Shown one piece after another: positions 48,321-60,649 of a stretch of 64,000 nucleotides of DNA. The stretch spans positions 1,768,710-1,832,709 of the forward strand of contig SCFE01000025.1 in NCBI GenBank assembly GCA_004352715.1. The letters run 5' to 3'. Each line of letters starts with the position of its first letter. The stretch's first letter is position 1. The stretch comes from Hofstenia miamia. Its lineage: Eukaryota; Xenacoelomorpha; Acoela. The translations under genes were made by a program, and so were the position numbers. A model generated the notes under the pieces. It did no database searches. It worked only from the letters and a program-made list of their open reading frames with translations, and was not told the origin of the DNA.

Positions 48321-49884
48321 TATTATCATTAAGTTATTATAAACTATTATAGAAATGATTGTATCAATTTCTATAATCAGCAAAAAGTTTATTAATATAA
48401 TACTGTACATTTATTACTGGAGCGTTTTGCGGGCCATGCTATTTTCACAGCAATAATTGCACACTTAAGCCATTAAACAATGAGCCAATGAACTGGCAGG
48501 TAGGGCGGAATGAATATTTTACGGAAATTCCCGAAGCCTTAAAGATGAAAACAGCAATAGTCTGTTAACGAGTCTTTTCCTTTACTCTTTCGCATCATTC
48601 TTAATACAATATATTATATTCGAAATAAAGTTAACGCAGGATCTCATCATTTAAACTAAAATATTTGAGTTAAATTTCAATGAATGTACATCTTGAATCC
48701 TGGGTCTTCCAACCGCCCACAGAGAAGGTTTGCTATACGACATTCCTGACAACATCTAAGTCATCTGAAATGAGGTACATCATTATGTATAATTAAATAT
48801 ACACAAATATAAACGTATCGAAAAAATATACATAGTCAAATTCTGGATATATTTAATAATTAATAATAACAGTTCATTGATATTTTATTATTGATGTACG
48901 CTTGTGTTGCTAGCATTATAGCTTTCTCATATATCTACTAAACCGCCTTATTCATCTGATAAATTTTCAAATATTCACAATTTAAAATCAAGGGTTGTCA
49001 ATTACATTTTAAGCCTTTCCCAGTGGCATATGCTGGTAAAATATTACATTTGAGAATTTTTGGAACCATTTATGTACATTTTTTAATATCAAAACTTTTG
49101 AAAAAATTAAAATTATTCACATATGTATTTAAACATATTAATTTCGAATATCCAAAAGCATATCTGTTTATATCTAAAATGATATTGCAAAGCTTAACAC
49201 TGCAGTGCATATTGTTTGATGAAATCTCCATGCCTTTTCATGCAAAGCATAGATTTTTCATGTAAAGCATAATATTTTCATGTAAAGCATAAAATTATCA
49301 TGTAAGGCATAAATAAATATAATTACTAGAAGTCAATACTTTTAAACTTCATTATTGAAAAATGGTCTCACGTTACTTAGTGTTGACAATATGGTATTAA
49401 ATAGGTATGGGGTTAAATTGGGAAATTATGTGGAATTTCTAAACATTGATCTCGACCGCTCCAAACTTCGCAATGAAAACCCATTATAACTTATTGTATC
49501 AACGAGTAATGCCAAGAACTCTTAAAATCCTTATTATAAATGCACATGTATTGGATGAGGTGATTACATTAGATCCCAAAAAATTAAAAGCCATAAACAA
49601 TAGTAACTAATTAAGTATGACAAAAGAGAGCAAACAAATAACCACCGAAAAATTAATTTTCAAATAATTATACGAAGTTTATTTAAATCCCAAATAATGC
49701 CATAATTGAAAATCGTAAAGAATTATGATACCAAAGTTGAAATCCAAAAGAATTGAAATACCAAATTAAGCAAATCAAATTCAAATGAGACATTCCAGTA
49801 AGATTTGGTATTGGAATTATAGATTGGGGTAAATAGCAACGCGCTAAATATGTTTGTAATTTCAAATTTTTGCAAAGCCTTCAA

Positions 49885-49919
<35 letters not shown>

Positions 49920-50664
49920 CGGTTCGTATTGAAATTCTTTGCCAACTGACATCTATATTTTAAGATTTCAGTGTGGATGTTAAAAACTCGATCGGGAAAT
50001 CTCGGAGGAGAATAACTAATGTTTGAATATATTATGAAAAATCGATTATTTTAAATTTGCTTTTTCAATTGCAAATATTTTTTAGTCTAAAAAAACTATT
50101 GTCAGATTTGAAAAAATTCGATACAACTCGAAAGTTCTTTAAAAAATTCTCAAATTTTAACTTGGAAAGTAAATACTCGAACTCGTGCTAAATAACTTGA
50201 ACTTGACTTGAAAGTCCTGCATACGGCTAATAATTTGCGATTTCCTCTTTTGCTATATTAATTATTTGGCATTTAATTTTTTTGCATTTTCATTTTGATA
50301 TTATATTTCTTTGGTATATTAGTCATTGGTATATAATTTTGCCCTTATCTTTTCAAATCATTGATGATGTTGCTTCTACTACAGCCAAGTAATAATTATA
50401 GTATACATTAATTTGTTCTTAATTGTGATGTTTTCTTTCTATTCTAAATTTTTAATTATATATTCGACACTTCCAATTTCTTTGTTGTCCTTAAATTTTT
50501 AAATTCTTCCTTATTTTTATTAGCTTTGCCATAAATTTGTTGATTGCGAAAAATTTTATATTATTTTGATTTTATAGTTTCATTTTTTAGTTTTATGAAT
50601 TTTAAAAATTTGTCGTTTTAAACGCCATCTTTTGACTATTATAAGCTCTTCCTAATTTATATAT
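48321..50664. other. AT-rich non-coding DNA
   Basis: Apart from the 20-bp minisatellite (49235-49314) and a TA tract (49888-49917) nothing is recognised. Confidence 0.45.
49235..49314. repeat. 20-bp minisatellite, four units
   Basis: Four consecutive units of the form TTTTCATGTAAAGCATAATA, with the last starting TTATCATG. The exact 20-bp period and low divergence indicate a young array. Confidence 0.85.
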
Positions 50665-51664
50665 NNNNNNNNNNNNNNNNNNNNNNNNNNNNNNNNNNNN
50701 NNNNNNNNNNNNNNNNNNNNNNNNNNNNNNNNNNNNNNNNNNNNNNNNNNNNNNNNNNNNNNNNNNNNNNNNNNNNNNNNNNNNNNNNNNNNNNNNNNNN
50801 NNNNNNNNNNNNNNNNNNNNNNNNNNNNNNNNNNNNNNNNNNNNNNNNNNNNNNNNNNNNNNNNNNNNNNNNNNNNNNNNNNNNNNNNNNNNNNNNNNNN
50901 NNNNNNNNNNNNNNNNNNNNNNNNNNNNNNNNNNNNNNNNNNNNNNNNNNNNNNNNNNNNNNNNNNNNNNNNNNNNNNNNNNNNNNNNNNNNNNNNNNNN
51001 NNNNNNNNNNNNNNNNNNNNNNNNNNNNNNNNNNNNNNNNNNNNNNNNNNNNNNNNNNNNNNNNNNNNNNNNNNNNNNNNNNNNNNNNNNNNNNNNNNNN
51101 NNNNNNNNNNNNNNNNNNNNNNNNNNNNNNNNNNNNNNNNNNNNNNNNNNNNNNNNNNNNNNNNNNNNNNNNNNNNNNNNNNNNNNNNNNNNNNNNNNNN
51201 NNNNNNNNNNNNNNNNNNNNNNNNNNNNNNNNNNNNNNNNNNNNNNNNNNNNNNNNNNNNNNNNNNNNNNNNNNNNNNNNNNNNNNNNNNNNNNNNNNNN
51301 NNNNNNNNNNNNNNNNNNNNNNNNNNNNNNNNNNNNNNNNNNNNNNNNNNNNNNNNNNNNNNNNNNNNNNNNNNNNNNNNNNNNNNNNNNNNNNNNNNNN
51401 NNNNNNNNNNNNNNNNNNNNNNNNNNNNNNNNNNNNNNNNNNNNNNNNNNNNNNNNNNNNNNNNNNNNNNNNNNNNNNNNNNNNNNNNNNNNNNNNNNNN
51501 NNNNNNNNNNNNNNNNNNNNNNNNNNNNNNNNNNNNNNNNNNNNNNNNNNNNNNNNNNNNNNNNNNNNNNNNNNNNNNNNNNNNNNNNNNNNNNNNNNNN
51601 NNNNNNNNNNNNNNNNNNNNNNNNNNNNNNNNNNNNNNNNNNNNNNNNNNNNNNNNNNNNNNNN
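50665..51664. other. Assembly gap of exactly 1000 N
   Basis: A round 1000-N block is a placeholder of unknown true size. Confidence 0.95.
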
Positions 51665-51810
51665 TGAGTACTTTTTTCAAATCATATGCAATTTTATTAA
51701 TTAGATATCTATTGCCATGCAATTATAAAATGTTATTGGTCTATAGTGTGTTCAGAGATGTCAAATACTTCAAACATTGTTCGCCTATATTAATGCATAT
51801 CGGGATAATC

Positions 51811-51813
<3 letters not shown>

Positions 51814-51881
<68 letters not shown>
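51814..51881. repeat. (TA)n microsatellite
   Basis: Uninterrupted 68-bp AT/TA run. Confidence 0.9.
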
Positions 51882-51884
<3 letters not shown>

Positions 51885-53913
51885 AAGTTAAAATGAAGAA
51901 AAAACTTAACTTAATGGAAGTCTTTTTCCTGCTTACCTAATAGACCTACATTTTTTCCCTAATGCGACACAGGAACCTGGCCGGAGCAAGTATATATGAA
52001 TATAGCGTCACAATTGGTCTTGAAATAACTCAGGTAATAAATATCTAAGTTTGCATCCGTATCTCGTATCCCTTCGAAATTTAAAAATATCACAATATGT
52101 AAATTTCTACACCTAGAATATCCAAATTACACAGTCATCCACTAAACTTTAAAGTTCTTTCAAAAAATTATTTTAAAAGTGTCAGTAAGATTTTAAACAA
52201 TTTCAGTTTGATTCTTTAAAGAATTGCATTGGTTTAGTATAACATTATTTTCGATATGCATTGCAAATAAATATTTAATGGTCGATCTTCAAAAAGTTCA
52301 CGATAATATTAAGGAAACTGCTCCAATGTTACGCCTTAAAAATCCAAAATAAGTTTCTTTATATTTTATGCGCAATTTGATAATTATGAAAAATAGCTGA
52401 GTTTTCAAGAACTTTCAGGAAATTAAAACTTAGGTTAGAGACATTTCAATGGGCAGTGCCAGATCATGCCTTTTCGATACCGTAAACACTAAAGATTTTG
52501 ATATTGAACAAGTTAATTTCAGTTTTTGTTACAAATTGATGGGCAAGTTATTGTGCTTAATTACATGACTTTTTGGAAAAAGGTTTTATACCTAGAAACA
52601 TTTATAGAGAAGCTTAATATGATATTTGAAAAGGAAAGTAAGCAAAAATATATTTCAACATTGAGGTGTGAGTTGTCTGACTAAATTGAAATATTTCATT
52701 AAGCATTGAGGCACCATTGAAAATTCGGCCATAAAAATGTCTGTAGTGCCCCCTTTTTCTTGCTGAATCTGCTTATTTGTTTAATCAATTGCTGCCTATG
52801 GGATATTATTTGATTGGATTGGGAATAAAATATCAGAGTAGGATTTGATTTATCTATAAATTAGAGAAATGTAAGCATATAGACTGAGCTTATTATTCCA
52901 AAAAATGCATTGAGTGTATTAAAGCAAATTAAATTTTTTTCTTCGCATTCTATATTATATAAGAATTAAAAAACATGTGTGTTTAATTTTACATTTATTT
53001 AAACAATATTAGGACGTGCACGCCAGGGGCGCCGCGATGAATTTTGTAAAGGAGGGGCAGATTAATGTTTTTGTGAGAAAATGTACCAATAGGGAATTAA
53101 TTTTTTCCATGAGAATCGATAGTAACATTAACTCATGCTATAATATTGATTCACTATGTACAACATATAATTTCAAATTTGTACAATACCAACTAATGTG
53201 AAGAAATTGCAAGACTTCCCATTTTTGAGTTGCAAGTTGCAATTCAGTATCACCTAGGGTAAGGCCCGTAACAGCCACTGACAAAGTTGTACGAGCACGG
53301 ACCGAGCATATGGGCTCTTAACTTAACATGATTAAATCCTAAGACTATTTGATTGATAAAAAATTTCTATCTATCCATTCCATATATCTATTTTGGATAT
53401 GTATTTTGTGAAAACTAACATTCATGCAGATTTACAACAAAAATTACAACATAGCACATAAAATATTACACTAAGCCAGATAAGATTCCATTTCACTCTC
53501 AGCTTCTGATATTGCATTCATAAACCTACTTCACTTATGTACTTTACATTATTTTGTAACGTAAGAATCCTAAGTTGTGAACTTCAGAATTCGTTTCATA
53601 ACGTTGGAATTTGAATTAAAGTAGCTTGCATATTTTGTAAGGTCATACAAGCATTGTAGTTTCCTATTAGGATAACTGAGACCCCTTCTATATCAAAGCA
53701 ATTTGAGGTCGTGACAATGATCATTATGAGATTTGATGCAGGATTTGTAAATTAATTGACTTCTAAGGGATGTAAACAAAGGCTTTTGACCGTAAACTAC
53801 ATTTGTAGGTTTCATGACATTTTGGTATGCATGGATAATACTACACAAGAACTGCAAGGAAGAATGTTTTAATCTTTGCATGAATGACAAATCCAAAGAT
53901 TATAAAATAGTAA
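51882..53913. other. AT-rich non-coding DNA with a GC-rich patch near 53020
   Basis: No gene is seen. The patch CACGCCAGGGGCGCCGCGAT (from 53018) resembles hAT-type ends that start CAGGGG, but no inverted partner or 8-bp duplication was found. Confidence 0.4.
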
Positions 53914-55696
53914 ATGACAATTTCCGGTTTTTGTAAATTTTTTATTGAAAAACACTTGAAGTTTCTTCTTGAAGAGTGCAAACTATATAATCATCTTATG
54001 ATTCCCAATAAAGAATCTGGTGATATTTCAGATTGCTGTGATGGACAAATTCATAGAAGTTTAAAGAATCTAATTGATAAAGAATTCATTATTTTACAAG
54101 TGAACACTGATGGTATTCCAATTTACAGATCATCAAAGTACAGCTTTTGGCCAGTTCAGTGTATTATCATTTAACTGCCTCCTTCATTAAGACGTCGCTA
54201 TGTTTGTATGTGCGGTTTGTGGTTTGGAACTGAGAAGGCACATATGCCAACATTATTTCGACCTATAGTAGATGCTTTAAGTTCTTTAGCTAACAATGGA
54301 ATTGTTATGGAATTGATATGGAATTATGTTATCATTTAACAATAACATTTTTAACTGCTTTGTTTATGTTACATCTTTTGTAGCAGATTTACCTGCTCGT
54401 GCTGCTGTCCAGAACATGATATATTTCAATGGATTCTATGGTTGCGGTTGGTGTAGAACGAGAGGAAGTTCCATTAGCAAGAACTGAGGATATATTATGA
54501 ACATCGATGTTTCAAGTGAAAATCGATCGCATCAAAGTATCGTTCATGATGCAAAAATTGCAAGACGTACTAAAAACCAAGCTTTGTTGTTAAGGGCTAC
54601 ACTTGTTTGTACAAGCTACCCTATTTCGATTTATGTTTGCTTTGCCCAAGAATATCAACATGGTGTATTACTTGGTTTCATGAGATATATGTTAACAAAT
54701 TTAGGGTTTGGAAGTAATACAAACAATGACTACTATCTTGTGCGAAAGAGAACCATTTTAGATAAAAAACTGTTAAATATTCGTCCTCCAACTTTTATCA
54801 CACGAAGTCAGTGATTCAGTTACTACAAGGCGTCCGAATTTAGAAGCTTTCTTTTGTTCTATGGCATATCTGTGCTTGAAGACTATTTGCCGCATAAGTG
54901 CTATGACCATTTTGTACAATTTTCTTTTTGAATACATAGATTATTGAAAAAAAACATTTCAAAAGAATCGCTTAATGATGTGAAGTGTAATGCTGTTAAG
55001 TTTGTTCAAGAATATGAACAATTATATGGGAAAGAGAACTCTGCCGATAAATGTTCATGGAATAATACATTTGGTAGATAGTGTCATAAAGCATGGGCCG
55101 CTTTGGGCTACGTCTAGTTTTCCTTTTGAGACCAATCTTCGTAATTTCAAAAGTCTGATTAAAGGTACTAAAAATGCTGGTCAAACGTTGTCTAGTTTAT
55201 ACCACTTACATTATGTAAAGCAAAAATTAATTCAAGACTCCAAAAATGTTGATAATATACTCAAGTTCTTTTCAATGCTAAATGTAGGCCCATAAATAGT
55301 TCAATTCAATTTTTTGATGTGTTCTCTATTTCATTGTTTCCAGAAAAGCTAAAGCCTTTCATTGCAGAAAACTTTGTACTGAATAAAAAAGTGATCGTAA
55401 ATGGTTACCACTGTACAATTTCAAATCTGTCTAGAAGGCATGACGACTCTTATTTTGTTTTCTCAATTGAAAACAATTATTTGCCTGTAAGAATTATGTG
55501 TTTAATCGAAACAAACGATGAAAAACTTTGTTTAATAAATAAGTTTGATGTTGAACCTATAGGGTCGGATGTATGGAAGATTGTATCAATAATCTATATT
55601 TTCTTGATCATTTCATGCGAGTTTTTAAAAGAACCGGTTGTCTTTTCAAATCATTACTTTTTAGTTTGTCCAAATTTTGTTGAATTAAATTTGTAG
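53914..55696 (+). pseudogene. TNP2-like (EnSpm/CACTA) transposase, frameshifted
   Basis: Consecutive fragments in three frames read as one protein of the animal TNP2-like transposase type. In order: NTDGIPIYRSSKYSFWP (54103-54153); after a stop, LPPSLRRRY and LWFGTEKAHMPTLFRPIVDA; DLPARAAVQNM then FNGFYGCGWC (about 54385-54455), a cysteine-containing motif; EYQHGVLLGFMRYML (about 54650); LLFYGISVLEDYLPHKCYDH (about 54855); NVHGIIHLVDSV and GPLWATSSFPFE (55050-55130); and a C-terminal segment to 55696. Stops at 54174 and 54814, and several frameshifts, make it inactive. AATAAA lies soon after the end (55751). CACTA termini were not located. A domesticated host gene is unlikely given the breaks, unless some are sequencing errors. 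Confidence 0.75.
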
Positions 55697-56177
55697 TGAT
55701 TTTAAAGTTTGGTATATAGTGTTGTCTTTATGAATGTATTACAAATATCAAATAAATTTTTTCACAATAATATTCAGTAATAATATATTGAACGTAAAAT
55801 TATATTTTGTATTGTTGATTTTAGAGTTTACAAGGATTTTCTTCTATTTTTCATCTTAATTGGTTTAAATTTGATTTATTGCTTAATATTTATAAAAGTA
55901 ATTGTAAGTATTAGTTATTTCCAATTATATTCACTATAATTGGTTAATTCAATTAAATTTTATTATTTACTTGGAAAACTCAATTATTTCCAATTAAATA
56001 CTTTAGAATGTTTACTATTAAAATCCAACTTTCATTTTATGTATGGGCAGGGCTGCGTGTTGTGCACATATGACACAGTATGAGCTTGTCTGCTACTAAC
56101 AGCTTCAGCCGCTAAAATAGTATAACATTATTAACATTATTAGAACCTCTTCTAAACTATATTTTGTATGTAATGAT

Positions 56178-57010
56178 CTCAGGCTTGGTAAACGTATGCT
56201 TCTAAAAGTTTAAAATATGCGCCTACAATATGCAACATAAAATACTTAAATATGCATCTAAATATGTAACTAAGAATAGGTAGAACAAATTTTTATTACA
56301 AGGAAGTATTACAAGCACAAAATAGTAAATGATAAGGATTTTCTTCATTTAGATCGGTCAATTATCAATCTATCGATAATGAACAAAAAACAAGAAAATG
56401 TTTTTAATAATAAAGTCAATTTTACACTGTAAACAACTTCGGAGAAAAATGAGTTCACGAAATGTTTCTGGATTCAGACTTTCCCGACGCGTAGTAATTA
56501 TATTTCCTTCGTCAGACCAATGTCTTTCACTGGGCACCACAGTAGCCGGGATTCTGAGGAGTCCTTGCGCCTTTTCGCTAATTTTTAGGTAATGTAAGAA
56601 ATTTTATTAAGAAACATTTTGCTTGTTTTCGTCACTTTTATTGACTATCCACTAATTGATAATTGATTCGCTTGGTAAAAAAATGTTCGGTTGGCGTCAA
56701 TTATCAATTATCAATCAATTAAACGCACAACCTTAAAATTCAAACCCAATTCAGGTTAAATTTAAAGTGTAGCGGAATTCTTGTTAATTGCATATTAAAT
56801 TTGATGTGAAAGTTATTTAAATAGAGCCATTGACAAGAAATTCTGAGTAATTAATCACTTTTATTTACGCATTTCTCAGGTATATGCAACAATAAGTTGC
56901 TTTGTGTTAAAAATATGCATCTAAAATATGCAACTAAAATATGGCACAAAATTCGAAATATATCATTTAAATATGCATCTATATACATTTATGCATAAAT
57001 ACTAAGCCTG
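56178..57010. mobile_element. hAT element with 8-bp target duplication
   Basis: The octamer GTAATGAT stands at 56170-56177 and again at 57011-57018. Inside it, the left end reads (CT)CAGGCTTGGTA and the right end, inverted, reads CAGGCTTAGTA, so the inverted repeats start CAGGCTT. An 8-bp duplication with CAGG ends is the hAT signature. Both subterminal zones are packed with ATATGCATCTAAA and ATATGCAAC words (56205-56275 and 56900-57000), the kind of short repeats hAT transposases bind. At 833 bp the copy is non-autonomous. Two extra bases at the left end keep the boundary uncertain by 2 bp. Confidence 0.8.
56400..56594 (-). pseudogene. hAT transposase C-terminal relic inside the element
   Basis: The minus strand reads LLRIPATVVPSERHWSDEGN followed by IITTRRESLNP and ETFRELIFLRSCL. 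This is the hAT dimerisation segment (IPAT-x-x-PSER, then a G-N-I-I-T-T-R-R turn and an L-x-P-E-T-x-x-E-L helix). It is much closer to the usual wording than the relic at 3.8 kb, which is a different hAT type. An open frame on the plus strand over the same bases is its shadow. The fragment confirms that the flanking ends are hAT ends; the rest of the transposase is deleted. Confidence 0.75.
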
Positions 57011-57018
57011 GTAATGAT

Positions 57019-58748
57019 TAAAGCAGATGAAGTTTGCAACATGTTGAAGGAATATAATTTATAACAAAAACAACAGATCCATTAAATTTACAGTAAAAAC
57101 AAAAAAACAAAGCAACCAAAAATAGAAAAGCTTCGATTGAATACTGTCAAAAATTTTCTCATCATTATATATGTTTTCTATTGACACATGTTGCCTTAGT
57201 AAAAAGCATTGTCAGAGACTAATGCTTTATTTTTTAGACTATAAATTTAAAACAAAATATTCGACCTGAAAAGGCGCCATTGGAGCACGTCAATGCATAG
57301 ACGTAGACATAATAGGAGAAATCCTCCTTAGAAATGAATATTTGAACTATTACAATTAGATTTCATCGCTTGGAGGCGTTGCTAATTGCAATGGTATAAT
57401 AATGCACGTACATTACTTTCCTTTATTATTAATAGCCGTCGAGTGGTGGATGCAATGCAATTGTTACTTTGATAGCAGTGGATATAACATACAGTGCATT
57501 GAAACCTTCATGAGCACGAAGAAATCTTATATGGTGTTATGGCTAATGTAAGTTTAGTAATAAGTATGTAGTAGATAGATTAGAATATTATATAATTCCA
57601 ATTTTTAAACAGCTTTTAATTTGCATTTGAATTCAAATTTCGCCGAAAGCAACCAGTAGCTTTCTTGATTCAACCTTGGATCAAGACAAGCATCAATGGT
57701 GGGAGCATATGCATAATTTTCTAATGGGCCGCATCTCATTTGTAATCAAATTGATGCTCAATTTTTAAATTGCAGATTCTTCCAAAAACTGTCAGGGTAC
57801 TGCAAATGTGTGAACTTGAAATGAATTTTATCTAATTAGTTTTGAATTTTTTAAATTTTGTGTATAAAATATTTTCTTTTTATACTAAAAAATTAATGTT
57901 GGTAACCTTAGAGAGTGACCTCAGTGCACAAAGCTTGATATATATAATCCTATAAAAATCTAGTACGGTTTCGGGTAAACCCACATGTTCCGGGAACACA
58001 CCAGCTAATTCAATTAAAAAAAACCAAGTTTTTAACTGGTATTTTATCATATTGGTGATGTTTTGAGAATTGTTTTAAGAAATTCATATCTACCTCAACC
58101 GGTTTCACGTTGATTCAGTTTTTGACATTTAAAGGATTGTCATTGTTTGTATTGACAAAAATAGTAAGACAATCAGTTCCTTTGGCATTATTTCTAGTAT
58201 TCATTAGATTTCTTTTTCTATCAGCAAACAACCAAAGAGTGGGATTTAACCATAGCCCCCATTGGATTGGTCTGCCATATCATATTTCGCTTTTTTTAAT
58301 CCGTCCTGCTCTTTCATAAGCACACTCTCTATTCCCGTCCTTCAGTTAAGAATACTAGATAGCGAAATTCTACCTTTCTTCTTTTTTAGGTGGGTTCAAT
58401 TCGATTTTGAGTCAAAATTCTCGGTCTTGGTTTGCTTCAGTTTGTTTGATAAAAATGAATAACAGAAAAATAAATGCAGCAACAATTTTTCTACATAAAA
58501 TTGCTTCGTAATGGAAATAAAAGTTTAATATTAAACACGCTATAGCTCAAAATACATAATTGTTTCTTAACATTCTTTTTTACAGGTGTTCCTACAGTGT
58601 ATTTCTTTTCTGCCTATAACCCATGTCATAGTAATTTAGTGTTCTTGTCCATTGACTAAGCTCTCTTTCTTCTTGCATGAACTAAAATCAGGCTATAGGC
58701 CTAGTGTCACCCTGCTTTTGCTTCAGTTCATATTCACTTTAAACTATG
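57019..58748. other. AT-rich non-coding DNA
   Basis: No gene is recognised. Two overlapping hydrophobic frames at 58110-58462 resemble nothing I know and are probably chance. Confidence 0.45.
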
Positions 58749-58917
58749 TATATATATATATACAATGGTCAAAATAAGGTCGAACCAAGATTTAAAGTTC
58801 GTGATTTTCTTGTTTCATAGTTGTTTGCTCTTTTAGACAGGTACCAATTAATATGAAACTGTGACAGCACGTTAGGAGAGCGTTGTTACTTTAGCTCTAA
58901 CGTGGTCTTGCTCGATC

Positions 58918-60043
58918 TTGTCCTTTGCTCAAGAAATTAACCATGCCCAAGTACACCCCATTTCTCAGGTGAAAAGTAATTCGTTTGTTCCTCCAAGGAT
59001 ACAAGCAGATGCAAATGTCCGAACTAACAGACGTACACAAAGTTCAGTAGGTCGAATTGTTCGACATTACAAATCAACTAGCAAAATTGCGAAGAAGACG
59101 ATTCCTGGGCGGCCACCCGAAGTTAGTCATCGGGGGAGGTCGAGTTTAGTAAGCTTTGCCCGCATTTGCCCTCGAATGAGTAGCAGAGAGCTACGATCGA
59201 ACTGGACCTATAGGTCATATTTATACTGCATCTCGGATACGCCAAATATTGAAGAAATATGGACTAAGTAGTCGTGTGGCAGCGAGAAAGCCCAAGTTAA
59301 CGGGAGTACACCGTTCTAAAAGAACCAACTGGAGCAAAAAAATGATTAAAAAACCCTCAAAATGTATTCGACCATTGGGTTTTCACTGACGAATCAAAAT
59401 TTGAGGTTAATCCTTCGAGGACGGAGCGTGTTTGGAGACCAACACGATCCCAAGAAGACCGCCACAAAAGGTTCCACTACCAGGACACCTGCTATCATGG
59501 TCTGGGGTGTACTTTGGTCAAATGGAATGCGAAAAATTGTCCGGTTATCAGAAAATGTTACTGGCGAGACGTATGTGAATCTGCTGCGTCAGCATCTACT
59601 TCCAATGTGGTCGGAAGACCTTTTTCTGCAACAAGACAACGCTCCTCCTCATCGCTCACAGGTGTGTGCAGCCTTCCTAGAAGAGGAGGGAATTATTACT
59701 TTTTCTGCAACAGGACAACGCTCCTCCTCATCGCTCATATGTGTGTCAAGCCTTCCTAGAAGAGGAGGGAATTATGACCATACCCGATTGGCCACCGATG
59801 TCACCCGACATTAATATTATAGAGAACGTGTGGAAGATTGATTACAAAAGAGTTCTATTGAAATTTTGGAAGAATTATGGACAATTATGGACAACTATCG
59901 AAAAAGAGTTTTATGGGCTTTTTAATGACTACATACAAAAACTTTTCCAGTCAGTACTCCGACGCGTGAAAGCTGTTTCTGAAGAACTATGGATATCCGA
60001 CAAAGTACTAACCAAACTGAGGAAAGCGTTTTCTTTTTATTAA
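58918..60043 (+). pseudogene. Tc1-like transposase, frameshifted
   Basis: The N-terminal frame gives SVGRIVRHYKSTSKIAKK, the AT-hook-like GRPPEVS and MSSRELRSNW, parts of the paired-type DNA-binding domain. After a frameshift near 59210 come IRQILKKYGLSSRVAARKPK and RTNWSKKMI. Another shift leads to WVFTDESKFEVNP with the first catalytic aspartate, MVWGVLWSNG, and FLQQDNAPPH with the second. The last part reads IPDWPPMSPDINIIENVW with the catalytic glutamate. By my count 35 residues separate the second aspartate and the glutamate, one more than the 34 usual in Tc1, because of an extra residue at IPDWPP. At least three frameshifts, one caused by the 79-bp duplication, make it inactive. Confidence 0.85.
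59621..59778 (+). repeat. 79-bp tandem duplication over the catalytic DN motif
   Basis: 59621-59699 and 59700-59778 both run from TTTTTCTGCAACARGACAAC to AGAGGAGGGAATTAT. Because 79 is not a multiple of three, the duplication shifts the frame and duplicates the codons of QQDNAPPH. Confidence 0.9.
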
Positions 60044-60063
60044 AGAAATGTTCTGAAAAAAAC

Positions 60064-60107
60064 TGAATTTACTTTTGGTTCGATCTGAATTTACTTTTGG
60101 TTCGATC
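60064..60107. repeat. 22-bp perfect tandem duplication in the Tc1 right end
   Basis: Two identical units start TGAATTTACTTTTGGTTCGA and end TC. The unit contains the inner part of the terminal repeat. Confidence 0.9.
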
Positions 60108-60597
60108 TTTATTTTCAGTACTGCAAATGCTTCTTTACAGGTGCATAAGCTAAGAACTAAATCTATGAAAAAAAATTAACACAAAATTGAAATTTTCAAA
60201 AAATAACTGACTGAATCCTTTCAAAATAATTTGTGTGTCAGAATATTTATAGCCATCTCTGTAAACGTTCATATCAATGCAAAGGTTAAGATTTTTTAAT
60301 CTCCAACCCATTTGAAAATTTGAAATTGGCTAGGTAATTAATTGGATTTAACACCCTGGGTTATATTGGACCTANTATATATACACTTTGTACACTTTGA
60401 AAAATCTATTGCATGTATAAGCATTTTTAAGGAAAAAATTCCATAGGAATATGTGTCTACTGTCAGACAAATTTTCAAGTTCAACGAATAATTATTGTGG
60501 GAAAACAAGCAAGGTTACTCCTTATACGTTTGTTTATTAGCTCGGGTTACGTGTTGTACACTCAAAATGAAATATCAAAGGACAAGCAGTAATTTAT

Positions 60598-60600
<3 letters not shown>

Positions 60601-60645
<45 letters not shown>
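60601..60645. repeat. (TA)n microsatellite
   Basis: Uninterrupted 45-bp TA run; a similar run is at 61728-61759. Confidence 0.9.

Positions 60646-60649
<4 letters not shown>

Larger units (their letters stand above)
58763..60123 (+). mobile_element. Tc1-like transposon, degraded
   Basis: The left end (after a TA) reads CAATGGTCAAAATAAGGTCG and the right end, inverted, reads CAGTACTGAAAATAAAGATC, both followed by GAACCA. These are imperfect inverted repeats flanking a Tc1-type transposase on the plus strand. The right target TA has mutated to CA. The element sits at the edge of a short TA run (58749-58762), consistent with TA target choice. A 22-bp tandem duplication extends the right end (60064-60107). 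Confidence 0.8.

Noticed and set aside
50652-51722. 356-codon open frame across the 1000-N gap
   Set aside because: Only about 20 codons are real sequence; the rest is placeholder.
53018-53340. hAT-like end CAGGGGCGCCGCG
   Set aside because: No inverted partner and no 8-bp direct repeat could be found around it.
58110-58462. Two overlapping hydrophobic frames considered as a membrane protein exon
   Set aside because: Composition is driven by TTT/TTC-rich DNA, the two frames overlap, and no family or splice signals are recognisable.
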